A stretch of DNA of 64,000 nucleotides from Thermopolyspora sp040678635 (GTDB lineage Bacteria > Actinomycetota > Actinomycetes > Streptosporangiales > Streptosporangiaceae): NCBI RefSeq assembly GCF_040678635.1, contig NZ_JBFATZ010000006.1:186001-250000 (forward strand), read 5' to 3'. The notes beneath the pieces were generated by a model. It saw only the letters and a program-made list of their open reading frames with translations, was not told the DNA's origin and did no database searches. Each line of letters begins with the position of its first letter. The stretch's first letter is position 1. Made by a program: the position numbers and the translations under genes. Of the stretch, positions 48,803 to 57,856 are shown piece after piece.

Positions 48803-50103
48803 TGCTGGATCGCCTGCCCGACCTGCTTGATGAACTCATCCGCGCCCTGCTCCGGCGTCATCCGCTTGAACAGCACCTCGCCGTTGATGCGGTCGGAGAT
48901 GCGCCAGGCCTCGGCGGACCCGGCCGGGCCGATCACGAGCGGCGGGCCGGCCTTGGCGGACAGCTTGTCGATGTACTCGACCTGCCCGGTGTCCTCCTTG
49001 GCGAGCAGCGGCGTGACGGCGGCGCGTACGTCGGAGTTGGCGGAGACGCCCCGGTCGTTGAGGATGATCTTGCCGGCCTCGGGGTTGTTCACCAGGAAGT
49101 CGACGAGCTTGGCGGCCTCCTTGGGGTGCTCGCTCTTGGCGTTGATCGTGTAGAGCTGGGAGGCCTGCAGCCACAGACCGGCCTGCTTGCCGCCGGTCTC
49201 GCCGGGGGCCCGGATGATGCGCAGGTCGGCGCCGGACGCCTTGCGGAGCTGGCCGAGCAGGTTGCTCCAGTCGAACTGCATGGCGGACAGGCCGCGGCCC
49301 ATCAGCGACTGCTCGGGCGCGGGCTGGGTGGTCAGCTCGGCCGTCGTCGACGCGGGCGGGGTCGCCCCGGCGTCACGCAGCTCGGTGGTCATCTTCCACC
49401 AGTCGGTGAGGGTCTGCCGGCTGATGCCGACCTTGCCGTCGGGGGTGTAGAGGCCCTCGCCCCGCTGCCGGGAGAACAGGTCGAGGGTGTCGGTGCGGGT
49501 CGGGTCGTTGATGGCGTAGGTGCCCTTGGGCAGCTTCTTCGCCAGGTCCTTGGCGATGGTCGTGAAGTCGTCCCAGGTCCAGGTGTCCTCGTTCGGCAGC
49601 TCGACGCCGGCCTTCTCGAAGATGGCCGGGTTGATGACGACACCGATGGCGTTGACGCCGGTCGGCACGCCGTACTGGACGTTGTTGAAGTTGCCGTTGC
49701 CGAGCGCCGCCTGGCCGATCTTGTCGGTCTTCAGCACGTCGTTCACCGTGGACAGGTCGAGCAGCGCGCCGCGGTCGCCGTACTCACGCGGGTAGGCGCC
49801 GCCGAGCGTGATCACGTCGGGGGCGTCGCCGCCGGCCACCTGGGTGGCGAGCTTGTCGAAATAGCCGTTGAAGTCGGTGAACTCGCCCTTGACCTTGATG
49901 TTCGGGTTGGCCTTCATGAAGGCGTCCAGGGCCTTCTGGGTGATCGCCGCGCGGTCGTTGTTGCCCCACCAGCTGAAGCGCAGCTCGACCGGGCCGGAGC
50001 CTTCCCCGCCGCTCGACGAGCCGCCGCCGCAGGCGGTCGCCAGCATCGCGACGACGAGACCGGCCACCGCGAGACCTCGGGCTCGGAAACGTGTGGATCT
50101 CAT
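48799..50103 (-). CDS. Family 1 extracellular sugar-binding lipoprotein
   Basis: 434 aa. Lipobox ATAC (Cys25), Gly/Ser linker, then a family 1 solute-binding protein (ELRFSWWGNNDRAAITQKAL; FDKLATQVAGGDAPDVITLG; TWTWDDFTTIAKDLAKKLPKG). Followed by the glycosidase gene and preceded, in transcription order, by two permease genes about 160 bp away. A perfect 12-bp palindrome lies 36 bp upstream. Confidence 0.9.
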   Translation of the reverse strand: MRSTRFRARGLAVAGLVVAMLATACGGGSSSGGEGSGPVELRFSWWGNNDRAAITQKALDAFMKANPNIKVKGEFTDFNGYFDKLATQVAGGDAPDVITLGGAYPREYGDRGALLDLSTVNDVLKTDKIGQAALGNGNFNNVQYGVPTGVNAIGVVINPAIFEKAGVELPNEDTWTWDDFTTIAKDLAKKLPKGTYAINDPTRTDTLDLFSRQRGEGLYTPDGKVGISRQTLTDWWKMTTELRDAGATPPASTTAELTTQPAPEQSLMGRGLSAMQFDWSNLLGQLRKASGADLRIIRAPGETGGKQAGLWLQASQLYTINAKSEHPKEAAKLVDFLVNNPEAGKIILNDRGVSANSDVRAAVTPLLAKEDTGQVEYIDKLSAKAGPPLVIGPAGSAEAWRISDRINGEVLFKRMTPEQGADEFIKQVGQAIQQ

Positions 50104-50139
50104 GTACGTGTCTCCCCTCGATTACGTGAACCGATGGAT

Positions 50140-50151
50140 TAAATCGATTTA
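50140..50151. promoter_or_regulatory. LacI-type operator upstream of the binding-protein gene
   Basis: TAAATCGATTTA, a perfect 12-bp palindrome with central CG, lies between the permease gene and the binding-protein gene. It shares the AAAYCGRTTT core with GAAACCGGTTGC-type sites in front of the nearby LacI gene. Confidence 0.65.
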
Positions 50152-50260
50152 GCCCTGACACGGCCGAGACCGTCGCGGGCGGTGACTCCTGCGGGCGGAA
50201 GGGCTCGCGGTGAATGGCGGTACTGCGTGAACTCGATCGCGCGTCCCCGAAAACGCGCGT

Positions 50261-51136
50261 CTACTTGAAGCCCGTCGTCGCCACCCCTTGGGTGAGGTAG
50301 CGCTGACCGGCGAGGAAGAAGCCGAAGATCGGGGCGAGTCCGACGATGGACATGGCGAAAAGCTGGCCCCACGAGGTCTCGCCCTGCGCGTCCAGGAAGG
50401 AGCGCAACGCGATCGGCATCGTGTACTGGTCCGGATCCGTCAGGAAGATCAACTGACTGAAGAAGTCGTTCCAGGTCCAGATGAACGTGAACACCGCCGA
50501 GGTCGCCAGCGCCGGCACGCACAGCGGCATGATGATCCGCCAGTAGATCCGCAAGTGCCCGCAGCCGTCGATGCGCGCCGCCTCGTCCAGCTCCCTCGGC
50601 AGCCCGCGGATGAACTGCACCATCAGGAAGATGAAGAACGCGTCGTGCGCCAGGAACTTCGGCACCACCAGCGGCAGGATCGTGTTGATCCAGTCGAGCT
50701 GGGAGAACAGCACGTACTGCGGCACGATCAGCACGTGGATCGGCAGCATCAGGGTGGCGAGCATGAGCGCGAAGAAGAAGTTGCGCCCCCGGAACCGCAG
50801 CCGCGCGAAAGCGTAGGCGGCCAGCGAGCACGACAGCAGGTTGCCGACGACCGACAGGATCGCGATCACCGCCGAGTTCCACATGTAGTAGTGGAACGGG
50901 TGGGTCAGCGCCGTCCAGCCCTCGGTGTAGTTGGACAGGTCGAGCTCGGTCGGCCAGATCGACGGGTCGCGGAAGATGGTCTCGGTCGGCTTCAACGAGC
51001 TGGACACCATCCACAGCAGCGGGTAGAGCATGATCAGGCCGAAGCCGATCAGCAGCGCGTGCTTGGTGATCCGCCGGCCCCGGCTGAGCGTACGGCCCGG
51101 CGGCGTCCGCGGAGCGGTCATCGAGTCAGTCGCCAT
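50261..51136 (-). CDS. Carbohydrate ABC transporter permease, MalG type
   Basis: 291 aa, six TM helices, EAA loop (LDEAARIDGCGHLRIYWRIIMP) and N-terminal YPLLWMVSSSLKPTETIF. ATG at 51136 overlaps the upstream permease by 11 bp and has GGTGGG six bases upstream. Pairs with the next permease; no ATPase gene in the cluster. Confidence 0.9.
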   Translation of the reverse strand: MATDSMTAPRTPPGRTLSRGRRITKHALLIGFGLIMLYPLLWMVSSSLKPTETIFRDPSIWPTELDLSNYTEGWTALTHPFHYYMWNSAVIAILSVVGNLLSCSLAAYAFARLRFRGRNFFFALMLATLMLPIHVLIVPQYVLFSQLDWINTILPLVVPKFLAHDAFFIFLMVQFIRGLPRELDEAARIDGCGHLRIYWRIIMPLCVPALATSAVFTFIWTWNDFFSQLIFLTDPDQYTMPIALRSFLDAQGETSWGQLFAMSIVGLAPIFGFFLAGQRYLTQGVATTGFK

Positions 51137-52166
51137 AGAACACCCACCGCTTGGCGAGCAGGAAGTTCAGCGCGGTCAGCAGGGCGATGACGGCCAGCAG
51201 CACCCAGGCCAGCGCCGACGCGTATCCCATGTCGAAGGCGCGGAACCCGCGCTGATAGAGGTAGAGCGTGTAGAGCAGGGTGGAGTCGACCGGGCCGCCC
51301 TCGCCGCCGCTCACCACGAACGCCTGCGTGAAGCTCTGGAAGGCGCCGATCATCTGCATCACCAGGTTGAAGAAGATGACCGGCGTCAGAAGCGGCAGCG
51401 TGATGTGGAAGAACTTCGACCATCCGGTGGCGCCGTCCACGTCCGCCGCCTCGTACAGGGAAACCGGTATCTGCCGCAGCCCGGCAAGGAAGATCACCAT
51501 CGGCGCGCCGAACGTCCAGGCGTTGAGCACCACGAGGGTGCCGAGCGCGAAGTCCGGGTGCTGCACCCAGCTCTCGCCCTCGATGCCGAACAGCCCGAGG
51601 ATCTGGTTGATCAGGCCGTCGGCGCCGAAGATCTGGCGCCACAGGATCGCGATCGACACGCTTCCGGCGAGCAGCGAGGGCAGGTAGTAGACCGACCGGT
51701 AGAAGGCGAGGCCGCGCACGCCGCGGTTGAGCAGCATCGCCAGCGCCAGCGCCAGGACGAGCTGCAGGGGCACCGAGACGAACACGTACTGGGCGGTGTT
51801 CCACATCGCCTTGTGCAGGCGCGGGTCGTCCAGCATGCGCTCGTAATTGGCGAGGCCCGTCCACTCCGGCGGCTTGAGCAGCGGATATTTGGTGAACGAC
51901 AGGTAGAGCGAGCCGAGGATCGGCCCGATCGTGAACGCCACCATGCCGATGAACCACGGCATCAGGAACAGGTAGCCGGCCCTGCCCTCCCGCCTCACCG
52001 GCGAGAGCTGCGATGGCCTGCGGCGGCCGCGCCGCCGCCCCTGTGAACCGGCGGAACCTGCGGGACCGGCGGGATCGGCGGGACCGGCGCGGACGGGCGC
52101 CACCGGCGTCGCGCCCTCCACGCCGGGCGGGGAAGAAGACGGCGGAGCGCCCACACGATCGCTCAA
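51126..52166 (-). CDS. Carbohydrate ABC transporter permease, MalF type
   Basis: 346 aa. A Pro/Gly/Ala-rich cytoplasmic tail of about 60 residues precedes six TM helices; EAA loop LYEAADVDGATGWSKFFHITLP, N-terminal FLMPWFIGMVAFTIGPILGS. TTG at 52166 is preferred because AAGGGTGA lies at the right distance; a GTG nine bases upstream would overlap that site. Confidence 0.9.
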   Translation of the reverse strand: MSDRVGAPPSSSPPGVEGATPVAPVRAGPADPAGPAGSAGSQGRRRGRRRPSQLSPVRREGRAGYLFLMPWFIGMVAFTIGPILGSLYLSFTKYPLLKPPEWTGLANYERMLDDPRLHKAMWNTAQYVFVSVPLQLVLALALAMLLNRGVRGLAFYRSVYYLPSLLAGSVSIAILWRQIFGADGLINQILGLFGIEGESWVQHPDFALGTLVVLNAWTFGAPMVIFLAGLRQIPVSLYEAADVDGATGWSKFFHITLPLLTPVIFFNLVMQMIGAFQSFTQAFVVSGGEGGPVDSTLLYTLYLYQRGFRAFDMGYASALAWVLLAVIALLTALNFLLAKRWVFYGD

Positions 52167-52258
52167 TGGAATCACCCTTCGCGAGGAGCGCGGGAGTCGG
52201 GGAGAACGCGGGTCGGAAACGAGAATGCGAAACCGCGCCGCAGGCGCTCGGCCTACGG

Positions 52259-52394
52259 GTAACCAGTTTCTAACAGAGCCAACATCAACTGTCAACGGTA
52301 CGTTAGCGATTCGTTGACCTGCGTAAACGCTGGAACGGTCGACTTTGGAAGCGATACAGAAACCGGTTGCCTGGGCATTTGAGTAACCGGTATC
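52259..52394. promoter_or_regulatory. Three LacI-type operators between the permease and LacI genes
   Basis: GTAACCAGTTTC (52259-52270), GAAACCGGTTGC (52359-52370) and GTAACCGGTATC (52383-52394) share the pattern GNAACCRGTNNC with a central CG in two of three. Spacings of 100 and 24 bp allow looping or cooperative binding. They flank the divergent promoter region of the permease operon and the LacI gene. Confidence 0.7.
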
Positions 52395-52561
52395 TTCAGG
52401 GCGGCACCGCCTTCCGGACGCTCCGGCGCAGGTCACGGCGGCCCGCCGGGGCACCCGCCCATCCACCTGCCATGCACCTACCACCCACCCACCCACCATC
52501 CGCCCGTCCAACGCCCGACCGGCGGCGCGCCCGCGGGCTTCTCGCCAGGGGGAGAGTCGAG

Positions 52562-53656
52562 ATGAGTTCGGAGACCGCAGACCGCGAGCGAGGGGACGAG
52601 ACGCGCCCGCGGCCGGCGCGGCGGCGGGGCGGGCGCCCGGACCACGCCAAGGCGACGATCGCCCGCGTCGCGGAGATGGCCGGCGTGTCCAGGGCGACGG
52701 TGTCGCGGGTGATGAACGGCAGCCCCACCGTCGCCCCCGAGCTGGCCGAGCGGGTCAGGACCGCCGCCGAGGCGCTGAACTACGAGCCGAGCCAGGTGGC
52801 GCGCAGCCTGGCGCTCGGCCGTACCAGCACGGTGTCGCTGATCGTGCCCGACCTGGCCAACCCGATGTTCCAGGACGTACTGCGCGGGCTGAGCAACGCC
52901 GCCGGGCGGGAGGGGCACCGGCTGCTGGTCGCCGAGACCGGCGAGAACGCCGAGGAGGAGGCGATCCTCGCCGTCGAGGCGCGGCGGCGCTCCGACGGGC
53001 TGGTGCTCGCCTCGCCGCGCATGCCGGAGGCGGAGCTGCGCGCCCTCAGCGAGCGGGTGGCCCCGCTCGTGCTGCTCAACCGGGAGATCCTCGGCTCCAC
53101 CGTGCCGTCGCTGTCGGTCGACTACGCGGCGGGCATGCGGGAGATCGTCACGCATCTGCTGGGGCTGGGGCACCGGCACCTGGCGTACCTGTCCGGGCCG
53201 GCGGCCAGCGCGCCGAATCGCGACCGGATCGCGGTGCTGCGGGCGGCGTCCGCCGGGGATCCGGGCTTCACGCTGACCGAGTTGGAGTGCGGCTCGACGT
53301 TCGAGGACGGGCACGCGATCGCGCAGGCGGTGGTGGCGACCGGGGCGAGCGCGGTGGTGGCGTACAACGACATGGTGGCCTTCGGCACGCTGAGCGGGCT
53401 GCACGAGCTGGGGGTGCCGGTGCCCGGCGAGATCTCCATCACCGGCTTCGACGACATTCCGTTCGCCCGGTACACCACGCCGCCGCTCACCACGGCCTCG
53501 ATTCCGAAGAACGAGCTGGGCAGCCAGGCGTGGAGCAGGCTGTGGGCGCTGATGCACGGCGAGCCGGGGGGCTACAACGTGCGGTTCCAGCCGCGCCTGA
53601 TCGTCCGCGAGAGCACCGGGCCGGCGCCCGCCGCGCGTCGGCGGCGCACCCGCTGA
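52562..53656 (+). CDS. LacI family transcriptional regulator
   Basis: 364 aa. A disordered basic N-terminal extension of about 30 residues precedes the HTH (TIARVAEMAGVSRATVSRVMN), hinge (QVARSLALGR) and effector domain (VSLIVPDLANPMFQDVLRG; ITGFDDIPFARYTTPPLTT). It very likely represses the divergent permease/binding-protein/glycosidase operon and probably the GH5 and oxidoreductase genes downstream. ATG at 52562 has GGGAGA upstream. Confidence 0.9.
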   Translation: MSSETADRERGDETRPRPARRRGGRPDHAKATIARVAEMAGVSRATVSRVMNGSPTVAPELAERVRTAAEALNYEPSQVARSLALGRTSTVSLIVPDLANPMFQDVLRGLSNAAGREGHRLLVAETGENAEEEAILAVEARRRSDGLVLASPRMPEAELRALSERVAPLVLLNREILGSTVPSLSVDYAAGMREIVTHLLGLGHRHLAYLSGPAASAPNRDRIAVLRAASAGDPGFTLTELECGSTFEDGHAIAQAVVATGASAVVAYNDMVAFGTLSGLHELGVPVPGEISITGFDDIPFARYTTPPLTTASIPKNELGSQAWSRLWALMHGEPGGYNVRFQPRLIVRESTGPAPAARRRRTR

Positions 53657-53701
53657 CCTTCCGGGCCTCCGCGATGCCTTCTGCGTATTCAGGGAGATGC
53701 G

Positions 53702-55111
53702 ATGAACGGGCAAGCGACCGATGGCCGGGGCCTTGCGTGGCTCTCGGTGCGAGGGGATCGCCTCGTGGACGACTCCGGCGAGCCGGTGACGCTCGCCGGG
53801 GTCGGGCTGGGCGGCTGGATGAACATGGAGAACTTCATCACCGGCCATCCCTTCACCGAGTCCGCGATGCGGGAGGCGCTGCGGCGGACGCTCGGCGAGG
53901 AGGGGTACGCGCGGTTCTTCGAGCGGTTCCTCGACGGCTTCTTCGACGCGGCGGACGCGCGGTTCCTCGCCTCGCTGGGGCTGAACTCCGTGCGGATTCC
54001 GTTCAGCTACCGGCATTTCGAGGACGACGAGCGGCCGTTCGAGCCCAAGGAGGAGGGGTTCGCCAGGCTTGACCGGGTCGTCCGGGTCTGCGCTGAGGCG
54101 GGGCTGTACGCGATCCTCGACCTGCACGCCGTACCGGGGTGGCAGAACCAGCACTGGCACAGCGACAACCCGTCGGGGCGGGCGCTGTTCTGGCGGCATC
54201 CGCACTTCCAGGACCGGGTGGTGCACCTGTGGGAGGCGCTCGCCGAGCGGTACCGGGACCGGCCCGAGGTGGCCGGGTACAACCCGGTCAACGAGCCCGC
54301 CGACGCCTCCGGGGAGGTGATCGGGCCGTTCTACGCGCGGCTTGAGCGGGCGATCCGGGCGATCGACCCACGGCACGTGCTGTTCCTCGACGGGAACCGG
54401 TACTCCTCGGACTTCTCGGCGTTCGACGAGCCGTTCGCCAACACCGTCTACACGGCGCACGACTACGCGCTGCCCGGCATCGCGGCCGGGGGCGAGTACC
54501 CGGGCGTCACCCGCGGCGAGTACTTCGACCGGGACGTGGTCGAGGAGACGTTCCTGCGTCGCACCGAGTTCATGCGCCGCACCGGCACCCCGATCTGGAT
54601 CGGCGAGTTCGGGCCGGTGTACACCGGGGAGCCCGAGCGGGACGCGTCCCGGCTGCGGCTGCTGCGCGACCAGTTGGAGATCTACCGCGAGCACGGCGCG
54701 AGCTGGTCGCTGTGGACCTACAAGGACGTCGGCCTGCAGGGGCTGACGTTCGCCCGCAAGGACGGCCCCTACCTGCGGCGAATCGCGCCCGCGCTGGAGA
54801 AGAAGATCCGGCTCGGCGCGGACTCGTGGGGCGGTGTGGACACCCACGTACGGCACATCATGGCGCCGATCGAGGAGCTGTTCGAGAAGGAGTTCCCGGC
54901 CTTCGCGCCCTATCCGTGGGGTCGCCGGGACTACATCAACACGCTGGTGCGCAACATCCTGCTCGCCGAGCCGCTCGTGGACGACTTCGCCCGCTGCTTC
55001 GAGGGCGTCACGCCCGACGAGGCCGAGGAGCTCGCGGGCTGCTTCGCGTTCGAACGGTGCGAACGCCGAACCGAGCTGGTCCGGGTGCTCGCCGAGCACC
55101 TGGCGCGATGA
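53702..55111 (+). CDS. GH5-type glycoside hydrolase, cytosolic
   Basis: 469 aa, (beta/alpha)8 cellulase-superfamily fold. Acid/base Glu198 in YNPVNEPAD, nucleophile Glu302 in IWIGEFGP; other family marks are GLNSVRIPFSYRHF, DLHAVPGWQNQHWH and SWSLWTYKDVG. Unlike most cellulases it has no signal peptide, so it should cleave an imported beta-glucoside or beta-mannoside oligomer. The C-terminal 100 residues are an uncharacterised helical extension. ATG at 53702 has AGGGAGA upstream; 45 bp after lacI. Confidence 0.8.
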   Translation: MNGQATDGRGLAWLSVRGDRLVDDSGEPVTLAGVGLGGWMNMENFITGHPFTESAMREALRRTLGEEGYARFFERFLDGFFDAADARFLASLGLNSVRIPFSYRHFEDDERPFEPKEEGFARLDRVVRVCAEAGLYAILDLHAVPGWQNQHWHSDNPSGRALFWRHPHFQDRVVHLWEALAERYRDRPEVAGYNPVNEPADASGEVIGPFYARLERAIRAIDPRHVLFLDGNRYSSDFSAFDEPFANTVYTAHDYALPGIAAGGEYPGVTRGEYFDRDVVEETFLRRTEFMRRTGTPIWIGEFGPVYTGEPERDASRLRLLRDQLEIYREHGASWSLWTYKDVGLQGLTFARKDGPYLRRIAPALEKKIRLGADSWGGVDTHVRHIMAPIEELFEKEFPAFAPYPWGRRDYINTLVRNILLAEPLVDDFARCFEGVTPDEAEELAGCFAFERCERRTELVRVLAEHLAR

Positions 55112-55143
55112 GCCGCCCATCCGATCAAGGAGGCATGAACACG

Positions 55144-56505
55144 ATGGAAACGACCTCGGACGGCGCGGCGACGGGACGGCGGCGCTACGCGATCGTCGGC
55201 ACCGGGGCGCGGGCGGAGATGTTCGTCCGGGCGATCGCCGTCGATCACGCCGCGCGCTGCGAGCTCGTCGCGCTCGCCGACACCAACCCGGCGCGGGTGA
55301 AGGCGCACAACGAGGCGCTGGTCGCGCTGGGGGCCCCGGCCGCGGCCGAGTACCACGCCGCCGACTTCCGGCGGATGCTCGACGAGCAGCGGGTGGACGT
55401 CGTCCTGGTCGCCACCGTCGACCGGTACCACGACGAGTACATCGTGGCCGCCCTCGACGCCGGGCGCGACGTGATCACCGAGAAGCCGATGACGATCGAC
55501 GCCGAGCGCTGCCGCTCCATCCTCGACGCCGTCGCCCGCAGCGGCCGGCGCGTCGCCGTCACCTTCAACTACCGCTACAACCCGGTGCACGAGGCGGTCC
55601 GGCGGGTGCTCGCCGACGGCGAGATCGGCGAGGTCGGCTCGGTGCACTTCGAGTGGCTCCTCGACGTACGGCACGGCGCGGACTACTTCCGCCGCTGGCA
55701 CCGGAACAAGGACAACTCCGGCGGGCTGCTCGTGCACAAGGCCACCCACCACTTCGACCTGGTCAACTGGTGGCTGGGGGCGGCGCCCGAGCAGGTGTAC
55801 GCGCAGGGCCGGCTGTTCTTCTACGGCGACGAGGCGGGGCGGCGGCACGGGTACGCCCGCGACTACGAGCGGGCGCACGGCGCCCCCGAGGCGGCCGACG
55901 ACCCGTTCGCGCTGCACATGGCCGACAGCGAGGGGCTCACGCGGCTCTACCTGAACGCCGAGGCGCATGACGGCTACCACCGGGACCGGAACGTCTTCGC
56001 GCCCGGCATCACGATCGAGGACGACATGGCGGTGCTGGTGCGGTATTCGACGGGGGCGACGATGTCGTACCACCTGACGGCGTACTCGCCGTGGGAGGGC
56101 TACCGGGTGATGTTCAACGGCAGCAAGGGCCGCCTGGAGCTGGAGGTCGTCGAGAACGACCACGTCGCGCCGCGCAGCGGCGGGCTGAAGTGGGCCTCGC
56201 TGCACGGGGTGGAGGCGGCGGCCGAGGACGGGTGGGCGCGGCTGCGGGTGTGCCCGTTCTGGCGGCGGCCGTACGAGGTGGACCTCGGCGAGCAGACCCG
56301 CGAAGGCCACGGCGGCGCGGACGAACGCATGGTCGCCGACCTGTTCTCCCCCGGTGGCGAACCCGACCCGCTGGGCCGCTCCGCCACCGAGATCGACGGC
56401 GCGCTGTCGCTGCTCACCGGCCTCGCCGCGAACCGCTCCCTGGTCACCGGCGGCCCGGTCCCGGTGTCCGACCTGATCGACCTCTCGGCGTACTCGGCGG
56501 GCTGA
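55144..56505 (+). CDS. Gfo/Idh/MocA family oxidoreductase
   Basis: 453 aa. NAD(P)-binding Rossmann start RRYAIVGTGARAEMFVRAI, the family EKP motif (VITEKPMTIDAERC), and the catalytic-region stretch LLVHKATHHFDLVNWWLG. It oxidises or isomerises a sugar, inositol or their derivatives. ATG at 55144 is chosen over one nine bases upstream because AAGGAGG is properly spaced only for the former. Last gene of the lacI-GH5-oxidoreductase run. Confidence 0.85.
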   Translation: METTSDGAATGRRRYAIVGTGARAEMFVRAIAVDHAARCELVALADTNPARVKAHNEALVALGAPAAAEYHAADFRRMLDEQRVDVVLVATVDRYHDEYIVAALDAGRDVITEKPMTIDAERCRSILDAVARSGRRVAVTFNYRYNPVHEAVRRVLADGEIGEVGSVHFEWLLDVRHGADYFRRWHRNKDNSGGLLVHKATHHFDLVNWWLGAAPEQVYAQGRLFFYGDEAGRRHGYARDYERAHGAPEAADDPFALHMADSEGLTRLYLNAEAHDGYHRDRNVFAPGITIEDDMAVLVRYSTGATMSYHLTAYSPWEGYRVMFNGSKGRLELEVVENDHVAPRSGGLKWASLHGVEAAAEDGWARLRVCPFWRRPYEVDLGEQTREGHGGADERMVADLFSPGGEPDPLGRSATEIDGALSLLTGLAANRSLVTGGPVPVSDLIDLSAYSAG

Positions 56506-56539
56506 GGTCGCCTCGCGACGGCGGAAACCCGGCGGGTGG

Positions 56540-57067
56540 TCAGCTCAGGCAGCCGACGTGCGCCAGGGCCTGCCGCAGCAGGACGTCCTGCCCGCCCGTC
56601 ATCTCCTGCTGCACGGCGGGCGACGCGGCCTCCTCCGGGGTGAACCAGATCAGATCGAGCGCGTCCTGCCGGGGGCGGCAGTCGCCGGCGACCGGCACGA
56701 TGTACGCCAGCGACACCGCGTGCTGCCGCGGATCGTGATACGGCGTGACGCCAGGCGTCGGAAAGTACTCGGCGATCGTGAACGGCTGCGGGGAGGGCGG
56801 CACCTGCGGCAACGCGACCGGCCCGAGATCCTTCTCCAGATGCCGCAGGAGCGCGTCACGCACCCGCTCCTGGTACAGGACGCGCCCGGAGACCAGCGCC
56901 CTGCTGACGGTGCCGTCGGAGCCGATGCGCAGCAGCAGCCCCACCCGGGTCACCACTCCGCTCTCGTCCACGCGCACCGGAACGGCATCGACGTACAGGA
57001 TCGGCATCCGCCCCCGCACCACCTCCAACTCTTCCGGACTGAGCCAGGCGGACGCGGTTTCGGTCAT
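56540..57067 (-). CDS. DUF4916/Nudix-like protein
   Basis: 175 aa. Nudix-like fold elements without a complete Nudix box: ILYVDAVPVRVDESGVVTRVGLLLRIG, LYQERVRDALLRHLEKDLG and AEYFPTPGVTPYHDPRQHAVSLAYIVPV. This resembles the actinobacterial DUF4916 group. ATG at 57067 follows GGGTGA; GTG at 57076 is possible. Confidence 0.65.
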   Translation of the reverse strand: MTETASAWLSPEELEVVRGRMPILYVDAVPVRVDESGVVTRVGLLLRIGSDGTVSRALVSGRVLYQERVRDALLRHLEKDLGPVALPQVPPSPQPFTIAEYFPTPGVTPYHDPRQHAVSLAYIVPVAGDCRPRQDALDLIWFTPEEAASPAVQQEMTGGQDVLLRQALAHVGCLS

Positions 57068-57209
57068 TTCGGTCACCCGTCGATGGTACTGGCCACCCGC
57101 CTCCGCCACGTCCCGGGTGCCGACGCGGGGCCCCGCGTCCTGACCTGGGCCTCCCCGGCTCACGTACGGTCGGCGGCAATCTCGCCGTGTACTAACGACC
57201 CGAACCCGT

Positions 57210-57458
57210 TCAGCCTGCCCAGACCACGCGGTAGATCGTGATCACTTCAGCCTCGTCGTTGACGTGGAATTCGACGATGCCTCGGCCATCTCCGAAGGTG
57301 GTCCGGCGATGCGCAGAGCCGTCGGAATAGATCGCGGTTGCGTCCCACGGAGCTTCAATGAGGTCGGCGGTTCGCTGGGCAAGTGCGTGGACGGCCTCGA
57401 AAGGCAGATTTTTCATGTCGTGAATCGCTCTGCCGTGCAGCGTGAAGCGGTAGCTCAT
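57210..57458 (-). CDS. RelE-like toxin
   Basis: 82 aa, length and pattern of RelE/ParE-superfamily toxins of actinobacteria: YRFTLHGRAIHDMKNLPFEAV at the N-terminus, WDATAIYSDGSAHRRTTFGDG in the middle and FHVNDEAEVITIYRVVWAG at the C-terminus. Such toxins cleave mRNA on the ribosome or act on gyrase. The ATG overlaps the stop of the upstream 102-aa gene (ATGA), typical of toxin-antitoxin pairs. Confidence 0.75.
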   Translation of the reverse strand: MSYRFTLHGRAIHDMKNLPFEAVHALAQRTADLIEAPWDATAIYSDGSAHRRTTFGDGRGIVEFHVNDEAEVITIYRVVWAG

Positions 57459-57763
57459 TCGTGCCGTTCCGCCCGGGCTCTGGCTACAAGTTCGGCGAAC
57501 TCGGGGAACACATCCTCGGCAGGAAAACAGTTGATGCCCTGTTCAGCTTCGATCCGCACCTGTTCGGCCTCCGGATCGGTATCGAGCATCGCCTCGCACC
57601 ACCAGCGGCGGAGGACCGCCTCCGCCTGCTCAAGCCGAGCCGTACCGAGTTGCCGGTAGAAGTCCATGCGCTTAGCGGGCGACAGGGCGGCGGCGATTCC
57701 ATCGACGGTTCGGGGGACCCGAGGTTCCTCGGGCCCGGACGAGTGCACAGGCTGAGCGGTCAT
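57455..57763 (-). CDS. Putative antitoxin-position protein upstream of the RelE-like toxin
   Basis: 102 aa, acidic and helical (VDGIAAALSPAKRMDFYRQLG; EQAEAVLRRWWCEAMLDTDP). It has no recognised DNA-binding fold, unlike most RelB/Phd antitoxins. Its place upstream of the toxin with a four-base overlap argues for the antitoxin role. ATG at 57763 follows GAGGG. Confidence 0.6.
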   Translation of the reverse strand: MTAQPVHSSGPEEPRVPRTVDGIAAALSPAKRMDFYRQLGTARLEQAEAVLRRWWCEAMLDTDPEAEQVRIEAEQGINCFPAEDVFPEFAELVARARAERHE

Positions 57764-57856
57764 AGCCCTCACGGTACCCGCTGCCACCCGGCTTGCAGCC
57801 CGCTTTTCGGGTGGTCAGCGAACCTGACCTGGTCCAACCGCCCGGATTCGTGAGCA

